Positions 33,454 to 43,500 of a DNA stretch of 64,000 bases are shown piece by piece. The stretch is from the NCBI RefSeq assembly GCF_007747215.1, contig NZ_CP036273.1:5130322-5194321 (forward strand). The letters are read 5' to 3'. Source of the DNA: Urbifossiella limnaea (GTDB lineage: Bacteria; Planctomycetota; Planctomycetia; Gemmatales; Gemmataceae). The notes beneath the pieces are model-generated. The model searched no databases and had not been told where the DNA came from. It was given only the letters and a program-made list of their open reading frames with translations. Within the stretch, counting starts at the first letter, position 1, and every line of letters begins with the position of its first letter. The translations under genes and the position numbers were made by a program.

Positions 33454-35297
33454 TGCAATGCCCACCGCGTGACCGTGAGCACGGCGTACCGCTTGTCCGC
33501 GAAGCGGCACTCGACGCGGTGCGGCAACTGCCGGCCGGCCCCGGCGTCGCGGTAGTCGGAGAGGTACACCTCGCAGGGGTCGGCGTCCTTCGACAGGTAC
33601 GCCTCAAAGCCCATCAGCCTGGCGTCGGCCCGGCTGTGGTACCACTTGCACGTCACCGGGCCGTGCCGGGTCCGCATCACGTCCGCGTCCACGCGCAGCG
33701 CCGCGAGGCTCTTCGGCGTCGCGCCGTCGGCCGGCGGCGGGTAGAACGGCTCGCCGCCGCCGTGGAGGAACTCGCCCTCGAAGCCCTTCGGCCCGGCCGT
33801 CAGGAAGCGGCGGTAGTGGTAGAGCGCCATCATCAACCCGCCGCTGCCGATCGGCTCGGCCTGCTCGCGCAGGTCGGTCTGCTTCAGCGGTTGCAGCTTG
33901 TGCTCGATGTTCAGCTTCAGCGTCACCCGGGCGTCGTCGCCGCCGCCGGGGGCGATTTCGAGCCGCATGTCGCCCTTCCGCTGGTCGGCCTCGTAGGTGC
34001 CGTCCGCGACCCAACTCCCCTGCGCGGCGGCGAAGTCCCCGTGCTTCTTCGCGGCGGCCAGGAGCTTGTCGCGGGCCAGGTCGTTGAAGTAGGCGTTCGC
34101 CAGCCCCTTCCCGCCCGGCTTGTACAACTTGGACGCCGGCGTTTCGACCTTCGGGGCCGGCCCGCCGACGGGCATCGGCCGCGGCTGCTTCGGGTCGGCG
34201 GGCCGCTCCGACTTCTCGGCGGGCGTCGCGGTCTGGAGCCGCACGAGAATCTCGCGGCTCTCGTTCTCCCGGCGGTAGGTGATGGGCACGCGCCAGCCGG
34301 CGGGGAAGGTACCGAGAATGTTCTTGTAGTGGTTCGTGCTCGACATGTTCCGGCCGGCGAAGTTCGTCAACTGGTCGCCGGCGCGGAGGCCGCGGCGGTA
34401 GGCGTCGGCGTCGTCGAGAATCTGGCGGACCACCATGCGGGCCAGGTCGGCGTCCTCGTTCTCCGTCAGTACCAGCGCGCCGAGCGTGGCGTGGTCGGTG
34501 GCGATGCCGGCGTACAGGTGAACGAGGAAGTTCTTGATCTGGTTGATGGAGATGGCGTACCCCACGCCGACGTTCACCCGGCCGCGCTTCTCCAGCGAGA
34601 TGCGGCCGTTGATGCCGATGAGCTGGCCGCGCATGTTGAACAGCGGCCCGCCCGAGTTGCCGGGGTTGATCGGCACGTCCACCTGGATGCAGTCGGTGTA
34701 CTCCTGCCCGCCCGGCCGGCTGCCGAGCGGCTCGTACCGGTTCGTGCCGCTGACGATGCCGAACGTGACCGTCGGCGTGAAGTCGAGCGCGACCGAGAAC
34801 GGGTTGCCGGCCGCGAAGGCATACTCCCCGAGCCGCACCTCGTCGCTGTTGCCAAGTTGTACGAACGGGAACGGCTTGCCCGGCTCCTTCGGCAGCAGCT
34901 TGATGAGCGCCACGTCGCCGAGGAAGTCGTAGCCGACGAGCACGGCGTCGTAGAAGACGCCGTCGGCGAGCCCGCACCGCATGACGCCCGGGGCCATGCC
35001 CGGGGCGGAAATCACGTGGTGGTTGGTGAGGGCGTAGCCCTCGGGGTCGATGATGACGCCCGAGCCGCACCCCTTCCCGTTCAGCATGTTCACGGCGACG
35101 ACCGCCGGCGACACCTTCTCGATGACGGCGATGCGGTCCTGCTCGGAGGTCTGCACAAGGGGGGCGAGCGCGATCGGCGCGGCCGGCGGCTGCGCGGCGA
35201 CGGGCGCGGGTACGGCGACGGCGGCGGCGAGGAGCCCGGCCGGCAGGGCGGCGACGGCGAGAGCCCGGAGGATGCGGACGAGGTGGCGTCGCGTCAT
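33450..35297 (-). CDS. Secreted HtrA/DegP-type serine protease with PDZ and unknown C-terminal domain
   Basis: 615 residues, long hydrophobic signal (LVRILRALAVAALPAGLLAAAVAV). The trypsin-like domain (about 45-260) keeps the full triad: His in YALTNHHVIS, Asp in FLGDVALIKLL and Ser in INPGNSGGPLFN. A PDZ domain follows (about 275-365, YRRGLRAGDQLTNFAGRNM), then a Pro/Lys linker and a C-terminal domain of about 220 residues that I do not recognise. This is the only apparently active protease of the three HtrA relatives at 30102-35297. Likely role: periplasmic or surface protein quality control, perhaps with the pseudoprotease neighbours as partners or regulators (inference). Confidence 0.88.
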   Translation of the reverse strand: MTRRHLVRILRALAVAALPAGLLAAAVAVPAPVAAQPPAAPIALAPLVQTSEQDRIAVIEKVSPAVVAVNMLNGKGCGSGVIIDPEGYALTNHHVISAPGMAPGVMRCGLADGVFYDAVLVGYDFLGDVALIKLLPKEPGKPFPFVQLGNSDEVRLGEYAFAAGNPFSVALDFTPTVTFGIVSGTNRYEPLGSRPGGQEYTDCIQVDVPINPGNSGGPLFNMRGQLIGINGRISLEKRGRVNVGVGYAISINQIKNFLVHLYAGIATDHATLGALVLTENEDADLARMVVRQILDDADAYRRGLRAGDQLTNFAGRNMSSTNHYKNILGTFPAGWRVPITYRRENESREILVRLQTATPAEKSERPADPKQPRPMPVGGPAPKVETPASKLYKPGGKGLANAYFNDLARDKLLAAAKKHGDFAAAQGSWVADGTYEADQRKGDMRLEIAPGGGDDARVTLKLNIEHKLQPLKQTDLREQAEPIGSGGLMMALYHYRRFLTAGPKGFEGEFLHGGGEPFYPPPADGATPKSLAALRVDADVMRTRHGPVTCKWYHSRADARLMGFEAYLSKDADPCEVYLSDYRDAGAGRQLPHRVECRFADKRYAVLTVTRWALQ

Positions 35298-35340
35298 GGG
35301 TGTGGGGTTCCGGGCGGGCGGGTCGGCTCGGGCATTGTAG

Positions 35341-35361
35341 GTCGGGTCGTCGAGACCCGAC
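35341..35361. repeat. GTCGGGTC hairpin upstream of the HtrA gene
   Basis: GTCGGGTC (35341-35348) and GACCCGAC (35354-35361) form a perfect 8-bp stem with a 5-base loop. A -10-like TACAAT on the minus strand (35334-35339) borders it, 36 bases before the HtrA start codon. Confidence 0.5.
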
Positions 35362-35455
35362 GCGGGGCGCGGACAACACGGGGACGAATACCACGCGCGT
35401 CGGCGCCTCGGGTTCGTCGCCGGTCGTGATCGATCGCCCGACGAAAACACCTGCG

Positions 35456-36709
35456 TTACTTCTGCACTTTCGCGTCGGCGAGGATCAGGTACGCGGCCGT
35501 CTCCGAGGGGTAGTCGCGGTCCACGGCGATTCGGAGCTGGCGGACGCCCTTCACGTCCACGCTCAGCGCGCGGGCCTTGTCTTTCCCCTTGAACGCGTCC
35601 GTGGCGATCACCTTGCCGTCGGCCTCGATCGTCAGCTTCAGCTCGGCCGCGTTGCCGTGGCGGGCGTCGGCGAAGCCCACCGTCGCGCGGAACTCGCGGT
35701 ACTCGCCGCCGAGCGGGAAGGTCAGCGCCGAGTCGGCCGACACGGCCAGCCCCTTCGGCACCGGCGCCCCGTCCAGGGTGAGCGTCGGGCTGTCGCCGAG
35801 GAAGCGGTCGCGCAGGAAGGCCCCGGGCCGCGTCTTTCCTTCGAGCAGCGGGAACGCCTTGGCGTCGGCGTCCGCCACACCCGCCGCTTCCACTTGCGGC
35901 GTCAGGTCGCTCAGGTAGGCCACGTTCCCCTGGGCGTAGTCCAGCTGCGCCACCGCCGCCGCGGCCGGGTAGGCGACCGACACGCCGCTCACGGTCTTCA
36001 CCTTCACGCCGCCACCACTCACGCCGATCTCCCGGGCCACGAGCGAGTTGCCGAACACGTCCTTGAGCTTGCACAGCGTCGCCGGCGGCCGCCCGTCGGA
36101 CGGCTGGTTGAACACCAGCCCGCCGGTCGCGCGCGACAGCCGCAACTGCTCCTTCGCCCCGCCCTCCTTCTCGAACGTAAGTTCGGTGCCGTCGGCGTTC
36201 CCTTCGTGGATCGTGCCCTGCACGAAGTTCAGCCCCTCGGCCGTCCGCATGACGTAGAGGTCGCGCTTGCCGCGGGTGCGGAGCATGGCCTGCCAGTTGT
36301 CGCGGTGCTTGGCGTCGTCGGCGTTGCGGCAGACGGAGAAGACGCTCGACAGCGGCAGTTCTAACGCCGGCGCCGTCACGCCAGCCGGCCCCGCCAGGAG
36401 CTCGACGTCGAGGCTCTTCCCCTTCACCGCGAACTTGCCGACCCGCAGCACGGAGCCGTCGGTGAGCTCGACCTCGTGGTACTTCTGGTCCTTGACGGGG
36501 ACACCGATCTTGTTCCCCAAGTCGATGAGGAGCACGTCCTTGGCAGGCACCTTTACCTCGGTGCCGCCGGCGTTGAACGTCACGCCTTCGGCATCGACGG
36601 CGACGAGCTTCCCTGTCAGCTTCTTACCGCCGACGAGGGTAATGTCGTCGGCGCGGGCCGCGACCACGACGGCAAGCAGGGCGACCGCAACGAGGGGGCG
36701 GGTGAACAT
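35456..36709 (-). CDS. Secreted NPCBM-domain protein
   Basis: 417 residues, ATG 36709 with AGGAG seven bases upstream. The signal peptide ends near VVVAARA. The N-terminal part (about 20-100) has repeated short beta units (DITLVGGKKLTGKLVAVD, LTDGSVLRVGKF) typical of planctomycete surface proteins. The C-terminal 130 residues match an NPCBM/NEW2 carbohydrate-binding module (TFPLGGEYREFRATVGF, AELKLTIEADGKVI, VRQLRIAVDR). It may bind a glycan at the cell surface. It precedes the HtrA genes on the same strand, with 158 bases between, so co-transcription is uncertain. Confidence 0.82.
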   Translation of the reverse strand: MFTRPLVAVALLAVVVAARADDITLVGGKKLTGKLVAVDAEGVTFNAGGTEVKVPAKDVLLIDLGNKIGVPVKDQKYHEVELTDGSVLRVGKFAVKGKSLDVELLAGPAGVTAPALELPLSSVFSVCRNADDAKHRDNWQAMLRTRGKRDLYVMRTAEGLNFVQGTIHEGNADGTELTFEKEGGAKEQLRLSRATGGLVFNQPSDGRPPATLCKLKDVFGNSLVAREIGVSGGGVKVKTVSGVSVAYPAAAAVAQLDYAQGNVAYLSDLTPQVEAAGVADADAKAFPLLEGKTRPGAFLRDRFLGDSPTLTLDGAPVPKGLAVSADSALTFPLGGEYREFRATVGFADARHGNAAELKLTIEADGKVIATDAFKGKDKARALSVDVKGVRQLRIAVDRDYPSETAAYLILADAKVQK

Positions 36710-36736
36710 GCTGTGCTCCTGAACCCGTCTTACGCA

Positions 36737-36768
36737 GAAAGCCCGGGGACGGCCGTCCCCGGGCTTTC
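36737..36768. terminator. Perfect 32-bp palindrome between minus-strand genes
   Basis: GAAAGCCCGGGGACGG and its exact reverse complement abut with no loop, so RNA pairing would give a 14-bp stem with a 4-base loop. On the minus strand the stem ends in TTTC, resembling a short terminator for the gene ending at 36795. The CCCGGGGAC core recurs at 4350-4375. Confidence 0.6.
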
Positions 36769-36794
36769 AGGTGGTTGCTATCACCGGGGAACCC

Positions 36795-37880
36795 TTACTG
36801 CCGCGGGGCGAACCCGTGCAGCCGGTTGAGCGAGCGGAAGTACTCGTCGATCATCGGCTTGTACCGGGCCGGGAGGTCGCGGGTGAGCTCCTGCACCAGC
36901 GCGTCGCGGCGGTCCGGCGGCAAGGTGCCCCACTGCTCGGCGGCCTCACGCAACTTGCGGTCGTCCACCTTGCCCGCGCCCGCCCCGCCCATGATCCCGC
37001 TGTCCGGGGCCGGCTGGGTCGGGTTGGTCGAGCCGCCGGCCAGCTTGTCGCCGGGCTTGCCGCCGTTGGGGCAGTTCCCGCCGTTGCACTGGCCGCCCTT
37101 GCTCTTGCTCTCGGCCTCCTTGATCAACTCGTCCAGGCGGAACACGATCCGCTTCTGGATGTCCTGAGTCTTGTCGCCGGGGCGGGACAGGTCGAGGCGG
37201 CGGCCGCTGTTGTCCATCAGCCGGCTGATGTTGGTGAAGTCCTTCGGGTCCGGGTTCCAGGCGATCATGTCGGCGATCATCATCAGGCCGACGCGGTTGT
37301 ACCGGTCCGGGCTGTCGGTCACGTCGTCGCGGAGCCGCACGATGCTGGCCAGCGCGGCGTCGCGCTTCATGGTGGCGTGCTCGGCCACGGCCTTGAAGAA
37401 GAAGAACCCGGCCGGGTCCACGACCTGCTCGGGCGTGACGCCGGCGAGGGCGTCGAGCGCCTCCTCGTAGGCCCGCTTGTTGGCGTTGGCCCGCGCGAAC
37501 ACCAGCGCCAGGTTGGCACGGGCGAACGGGTCCAACTTCGAGTCCTTCAACAGGGCCGGCACGGTCGAGGCGGCCTCGGCGCGGCGGCTGTCGGCGATGA
37601 CGGCTTCGGCTTCGGGGCTGCCGATGGCGACCGTCTCGGCGACCTTGTCGAGGAGCGTCAGGTCCTTCTTGTCCCACACGGCCTGGACGCGGGCGGCGTC
37701 GTGGCGGCCGGCGGCCTTCAGGACGGCCTCGGCCTTCGCACGGGCCACGTCGGCGGCCATCGGGCGAAGGGAGCTGAAGCCGTAACCCGGGCGGGGGATG
37801 GTATTTTCGGCGGCGGTGGCGGGTGCTGCGAACAGGCCGGTGGCGAGGGCCGCGGCTGCGAGACACGAGCGGGGCGTCAC
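36795..37880 (-). CDS. Secreted helical protein of unknown function
   Basis: 361 residues. The GTG at 37880 is chosen over the GTG six codons upstream because GAGGAGG ends five bases before it and the signal peptide (AAAALATGLFAAPATAAE) begins there. The mature protein is mostly helical, alanine- and charge-rich (AKAEAVLKAAGRHDAARVQ), with a possible repeat-like middle. A short Gly/Asn/Cys patch (GGQCNGGNCPNGGKPG, near residue 275) is followed by a C-terminal helical segment ending RLHGFAPRQ. I recognise no family. The 205-bp upstream region is the most AT-rich stretch nearby and probably carries its promoter. Confidence 0.65.
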   Translation of the reverse strand: MTPRSCLAAAALATGLFAAPATAAENTIPRPGYGFSSLRPMAADVARAKAEAVLKAAGRHDAARVQAVWDKKDLTLLDKVAETVAIGSPEAEAVIADSRRAEAASTVPALLKDSKLDPFARANLALVFARANANKRAYEEALDALAGVTPEQVVDPAGFFFFKAVAEHATMKRDAALASIVRLRDDVTDSPDRYNRVGLMMIADMIAWNPDPKDFTNISRLMDNSGRRLDLSRPGDKTQDIQKRIVFRLDELIKEAESKSKGGQCNGGNCPNGGKPGDKLAGGSTNPTQPAPDSGIMGGAGAGKVDDRKLREAAEQWGTLPPDRRDALVQELTRDLPARYKPMIDEYFRSLNRLHGFAPRQ

Positions 37881-38085
37881 ATCATCCTCCTCGGTCACGA
37901 AAGGGCGGGAGGTCCGGAAAGCGCGGTCGGGCGGGGGGAAGAGCGGGCCGCCTAATCGCCTACCTTAACTTCGGCACAGACGAAAAACAATTCTTATCCG
38001 AAACTTCTCAGGAATTCCCCATCACCGCTCCGGGCCGTCACGGCTTAGAGGGCTGACGAGCAATACCGAAGCGAATAACAGGCCA

Positions 38086-40233
38086 TCAGGCCCCCTCAGG
38101 CTTTCGGCGAGGGCCGGGTAGGTTCGTTGGTCGCAGTGTCGGATCAGCTCCGCCGCGGCGACCTTTGCCACGCTTTTTCTTCTCCGGCAGGCGCGGGGCG
38201 ATCACCTTCCCGCCCAGCACGCTCGGCGGGGCGCCGTCGCCGTACTTCTTCTTCAGCTCCGATTCGAGCTTCACCACCTGGTCGCGCAGCTTCTGGGCCC
38301 GCTCGAAGTCCAGCCCCTTCGCCGCCTCCAGCATCTCGGCGTACAGCGACTGCACGTACTCGATCGTCACGTAGTCCGCTTCCGCCGCAGCGGTCGCGCC
38401 CGTCGCCGCCTCCGTCGCCATCTTGTGCGCCTCGATCTCGTCCTCGATCGAGTTGCGGATCGCCGTCACCACCGACCGCGGGGTGATGCCGTGCGCGGCG
38501 TTGTACGCCAGCTGCACGTCGCGCCGGCGGTTCGTCTCGCCCATCGCCCGCGCCATGCTGTCAGTCACGTTGTCGGCGTACAGGATCACCTCGGCGTTCA
38601 CGTTGCGGGCGGCCCGGCCGATCGTCTGGATCAGCGACGTTTCCGACCGCAGGAAGCCCTCCTTGTCGGCGTCGAGAATCGCCACCAGCGACACCTCGGG
38701 CAGGTCGAGCCCCTCGCGCAACAGGTTCACGCCGACGAGCACGTCGAACGTGCCCTCGCGGAGCTCGCGGAGTACCTGGATCCGCTCGATGGCGTCGAGT
38801 TCGCTGTGCAGCCAGGCGCAGCGCATCCCGGCGTCGCGGAAGAACGTCGTCAGGTCCTCGGCCATCCGCTTCGTCAGCGTCGTCACCAGCGTCCGCTCGC
38901 CCTTCGCGGCGCGGGCCTGAATTTCGCTCTTCAGGTCCGGCACCTGCCCGCGCGCCGGCTTGACGTGAATCACCGGGTCGACCAGCCCCGTCGGCCGGAT
39001 CACCTGCTCGACCACCTCGCCGCCGACGCGCTCCAACTCGTACGCGGCGGGCGTCGCCGACAGGCACAGGCACTGCTTCAGCCGCCCCTCGAACTCGGGG
39101 AACTTGAGCGGCCGGTTGTCCAGCGCGCTCGGCAGGCGGAAGCCGTGTTCGACGAGCGTCGTCTTGCGGGCAAAGTCGCCGTGGAACATGCCGCGGACCT
39201 GCGGCAGGCTGACGTGGCTCTCGTCTACCACGACGAGGAAGTCTTCGGGGAAGAAGTCGATGAGCGTGTACGGCGGGTCGCCGGGGTTGCGGCCGCTGAA
39301 CCAGCGGGCGTAGTTCTCGATGCCCGAGCAGTAGCCCACCTCGCGGAGCATGTCCAGGTCGTACCGGCAGCGGGCCTTCAGCCGCTCGTACTCCAGCAGC
39401 TTGCCCTCGGTCTTGAACTGCTCCAGCCGGGCCGTCAGTTCGGCCTCGATGCCGGTGATCGCCTCCTTCACGCGCTCCTCGGGCGTCACGAAGTGCTTCG
39501 CCGGGTAGACGTACAGCTCCTCCAGCGGCTTGATCGTCTCGCCGCTGACGGGGTGGATGACCGAGAGCGCGTCCACCTCGTCGCCGAACAGCTCCATCCG
39601 GTACGCGACTTCCTCGGAGGCCGGCCAGATGTCGATGGTGTCGCCTCGGACGCGGACCTTGCCGCGCTCGAAGGCCACGTCGTTCCGCTGGTACTGGATG
39701 TCCACGAGCCGCAGCAGCAGGTTGTCGCGGTCGATGACCTCGCCCTTCTGGACGTACACCATCATCCGCTTGTAGTCGGACGGCGAGCCGAGGCCGTAGA
39801 TGCACGACACCGACGCCACGATGATCACGTCTTCCCGGCTCACGAGCGCGGACGTGGCGGCGAGGCGGAGGCGGTCGATGTTCTCGTTGATGGAGCTGTC
39901 TTTTTCGATGTAGATGTCGCGCTGCGGGATGTACGCCTCGGGCTGGTAGTAGTCGTAGTAGCTGACGAAGTACTGCACCGCGTTGTGCGGGAAGAAGCCC
40001 TTGAACTCCTTGTACAGCTGCGCCGCCAGCGTCTTGTTGTGGGCGAGCACGAGCGTCGGCTTGCCGAGCCGGGCGATGACGTTGCTGGCGGTGAACGTCT
40101 TGCCGGTGCCGGTGGCCCCGAGGAGAACCTGGAAGCTCTTGCCGCGCTCGAACCCGGCGACGAGTTGCTCGATGGCCTTCGGTTGGTCGCCGGCCGGCGG
40201 GTAGTCGCTGACGAGCTGGAACTTCGCGGCCAT
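38086..40233 (-). CDS. uvrB: Excinuclease ABC subunit B
   Basis: 715 residues, ATG 40233 with AGGAG seven bases upstream. UvrB is the damage-verifying helicase of nucleotide excision repair and works with UvrA and UvrC. Walker [14 protein letters not shown] (about 38-50), the damage-contact beta-hairpin [15 protein letters not shown] (about 92-106), the helicase motif [10 protein letters not shown] and the C-terminal UVR domain ([21 protein letters not shown]) are present. The length exceeds the usual 670 because of a basic Lys/Arg/Pro-rich C-terminal tail. A -10-like TACAAT lies 32 bases upstream. Confidence 0.97.
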   Translation of the reverse strand: MAAKFQLVSDYPPAGDQPKAIEQLVAGFERGKSFQVLLGATGTGKTFTASNVIARLGKPTLVLAHNKTLAAQLYKEFKGFFPHNAVQYFVSYYDYYQPEAYIPQRDIYIEKDSSINENIDRLRLAATSALVSREDVIIVASVSCIYGLGSPSDYKRMMVYVQKGEVIDRDNLLLRLVDIQYQRNDVAFERGKVRVRGDTIDIWPASEEVAYRMELFGDEVDALSVIHPVSGETIKPLEELYVYPAKHFVTPEERVKEAITGIEAELTARLEQFKTEGKLLEYERLKARCRYDLDMLREVGYCSGIENYARWFSGRNPGDPPYTLIDFFPEDFLVVVDESHVSLPQVRGMFHGDFARKTTLVEHGFRLPSALDNRPLKFPEFEGRLKQCLCLSATPAAYELERVGGEVVEQVIRPTGLVDPVIHVKPARGQVPDLKSEIQARAAKGERTLVTTLTKRMAEDLTTFFRDAGMRCAWLHSELDAIERIQVLRELREGTFDVLVGVNLLREGLDLPEVSLVAILDADKEGFLRSETSLIQTIGRAARNVNAEVILYADNVTDSMARAMGETNRRRDVQLAYNAAHGITPRSVVTAIRNSIEDEIEAHKMATEAATGATAAAEADYVTIEYVQSLYAEMLEAAKGLDFERAQKLRDQVVKLESELKKKYGDGAPPSVLGGKVIAPRLPEKKKRGKGRRGGADPTLRPTNLPGPRRKPEGA

Positions 40234-40563
40234 CGAGCGGCTCCTGGCGGGCGGGGAGAGGTGAATTGTAACGGTGCCGCGCCGCAGGGGGATGTCGGAT
40301 GCGATGCACGACTTCGGCGACCCGCTGTCGGACGTGCCGTTCTCCCTCCCCGCCGGCAGGGCGGTCAGGACGCCCGTGCTCGGGCCGATCTCCGCGGCCG
40401 CGTTCGGCGAGGGGCCGCCGCACCGGGCCGAGTCGGAGTGCGGACCGGGCCATCCCGGACGACCGACACAGCTTGCGCCAGTTCGCACGCCCATTCGGGA
40501 TGCCGATCGTTGCGGCGGCGGCCGAAGGCGAGTAGGCTCGGCGGTTCACTCCGGAGCCCACCC
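40234..40563. other. 330-bp divergent intergenic region
   Basis: Between uvrB and the surface-protein gene. It holds a minus-strand TACAAT (40265-40270) for uvrB and TTGCGG-17-TAGGCT (40510-40538) for the plus-strand gene. An open frame crosses it but has no coding character. I see no repeat or RNA gene here. Confidence 0.5.
40510..40538 (+). promoter_or_regulatory. Predicted promoter of the large surface protein
   Basis: TTGCGG (40510-40515), 17 bp and TAGGCT (40533-40538), 25 bases before the ATG at 40564. Confidence 0.5.
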
Positions 40564-43500
40564 ATGCCCCGCCCCGTGCCGCGCCCCCTGTCCGGCCGCG
40601 TCGAATCGCTCGAAGACCGCGTCACCCCGGCCATCGCGATGGCGCTGGCCGGGGCGACGGCGACAATCACCGGCGACGCGGTGAGTGACACGCTTGTCGT
40701 CACGGTCGATACTGCAACGGCCGGCGGTCCGTTCCTGGCCCACAACCGGGTGACCGCCGGCGACGCCGGGTTCGTCAGCAACCTCGACTTCGACAGCACC
40801 CTGGCCGGCGTACAGACGCTCGCGGCCACAGCCGCGAGCTCGCTCATCATCAGCGACCTCGGGGACGGCGACGACGCCCTCCGGATCGTCCGCGGGTCCG
40901 ACGGCGCGACTGGCAGCGGGGATGTGGACGCGACCGTGGGCATCGACAACCTGGGGGGCGACGCGGGGGACTCGATCACCGTCGATGACAGCACCCGCAC
41001 CACGGCGGCGACGTACACCTACAACCGGGTTGGGGTCGCGTTCGCCGGGCCGGGGTACAACGTGTCCCTGAATGCGTTTCACTCTGGCGGGTTCTTCTTG
41101 ACCACCGGGACCGGGTCGGACACGGTCAACGTGACCGGCACGTTCGGCAACTCGCAAGAGGTGACCCTGAACTCGGCCAACGGGCTCGATACCGTCAACA
41201 TCGGAGCGATGTCCGAACTGTCCTCGACCGTGACCGTCAACAACACCCCGTCGCTCACGACCGTCAACATCGATTCCTCGGCCGACGGGGCCGCAACTTA
41301 CACCCTCACGGCCGGGCAGGTGACCTCCAGCCTCGCCGGCGCGCCGGTCATCTTCACGCCGATCGACATTTCCGTGGTCAACCTGACGACCGGCGGCGCC
41401 GCCGACGTCATCAACGTCACCGCGACCATCAACCAGACGAACGTGACCGCCGGCGACGGGGGCGATGTCGTCGCCTTCGCCGCCGGTGCGACCTTGTCCG
41501 GGGGCACGCTCGACGGCGGGGCGGGCACCGACACCCTCGACTACACCGCGTACACCACGCCGGTCGCCGTGAACCTCGGCCTCGGCGTGGCCGGCCTCAC
41601 CGCCGCACTGGACGGCGGGCAGGAGGTGCCGTCCAACGGCATCGCCGCGGCCGGGACCGGGACTGTCTCGAACTACAACGCCCTCACCCGGACGTTCGAC
41701 CTGAACCTGACCGTCGGCGGGCTCGCCCCGGCGGCCGTGACCGGCATCCACCTGCACCGCGGCGGACTCGGGGCGAACGGACCGATCGTGCTCGACCTGC
41801 TCGCGCTCGGCACCCTCCTCCCGAACGGCACCGGGTTCACGCTCGCCCTCAACGGCCTGGACGTGGACGCCTTCCTCCTCGGCGGGGCCGCGAACGAGGC
41901 CGCGTTCCTCGGCGGGCAGACGTACCTGAACGTCCACACCGCGGCGTTCCCGAACGGCGCCATCCGCGGGCAGGTGTTCTCGACCGGGAACGTCGCCCTC
42001 CCGTCGGGCACCGCGACCGGCATCACTTCGGTGACGGGCGTCGAGAACGCGACCGGCGGGGCGGCCGGCGACAGCCTGATCGGGACCACCGCGGCAAACG
42101 TGCTGAACGGCCTGGGCGGGAACGACGTCCTCCTCGGCGGGCCGGGGGCGGACACGTTCCTCGGCGGGGCGAACGACGACACGCTCATCTGGAGCAACGG
42201 CGACGGCTCCGACGTGATGGACGGGCAGGCGGGGAATGACACCGTGGCCGTGAACGGGAACCTGACCGTGGCCGACGTATTCACCGTCGCCGCGAACGGC
42301 TCCCGCGTCGACTTCGACCGCACATCGGCCGGCCCGTTCAGCCTCGACATCGGCACCGTCGAGACGATGCGGGTGGCCGGCGTCGGCGGGGCTGACACGT
42401 TCACCGTCAGCGACCTTTCGACGGTCGCCAACCTCCAGTCGGTGCAGCTGTTCGGGCTGGCCGGCACCGACACGTTCGAAGTCACCCCGTCCACGGTGCC
42501 CGTGAGCGTGTTCGGCGGCGGCGGCACCGACACGCTGAACCTCGGGCCGACGACCGGGCCCACCGACCCGTTCGTCACGCCCGTCGCGGACCCGGCCGGC
42601 GGGGTGACGGGGAGCACCACGTACACGATCCCGACCCCGTCGAGCATCTTCTTCTCCCAGATCGAGCCGCCGCCGGAACCGTTCAACTTCCTCACCGTCA
42701 CCGCCACCGACGGCCGCACGATCTCCGTCGTGGGTTCCACGGTGACGATCACCGTCGTGGTGACGAACACCTCGCCCGTCGGCATCGGCGGCATCGGCGT
42801 GAGCGACCTGTTCCCGCCGGAACTCACGGGCGTCACGTGGACGGCGGCGTACACCGGCAACCGCTCGTCCGGGGCGGCGAGCGGCAGCGGCGACATCGCC
42901 GAGTTGGTGAACCTGGAGGCCGGCGGGAGCGTGACGTACTCCGTGACCGCGAGGCTCCGCACCGACGTGGCCGGGTCGTTCACGAACACCGCGACCGCGA
43001 CCGTGCCGGCCGGGCTGGTTGACGGCAACACGGCCGACAACACCGCGACCGACAGCACCACCATCAGCGCGGCGCTGCCGACGGCGCTGGTCGTGACCGG
43101 GCCGGGCGGGGGCAGCGGGCTGCGGTTCGCCTCGTCCGGCGGGCAGCTCGTGTCGCCGCAGACGGTGGCGTTCTTCCCCGGCTTCCTCGGCGAAATCCAC
43201 GTCGCGCAGGGCGACGTGGACGACGACGGCGTTCCCGACATCGTCGCCGCCACCGGCCCCGGTGCGGGGGTATTCCAGGTGGTCCGCGGCAGCGACGGCG
43301 CCGCGGTGACGCAGATCGAACCGTTCCCCGGCTACGCCGGCGGGCTGTTCGTCGCGGTCGGCGACCTGACCGGCGACGGCAAGGCCGACATCGCCGTGAT
43401 GCCGGACGCGGCCGACGCCTTCACCGGGCCGATCAACCGCGAGCTGCCGGTGCGGGTGTACAGCGGCGCCGACTTCTCGCTCGTGGCGGCGTTCAACGGG

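Noticed and set aside
38425-40563. Upstream two-thousand-base extension of the surface-protein reading frame
   Set aside because: It runs antisense through uvrB, which has strong homology and a good ribosome site. High GC keeps the opposite frames open.
40274-40684. Small open frame in the uvrB / surface-protein gap
   Set aside because: No ribosome site, no domain, it covers the predicted promoter and runs into the next gene out of frame.
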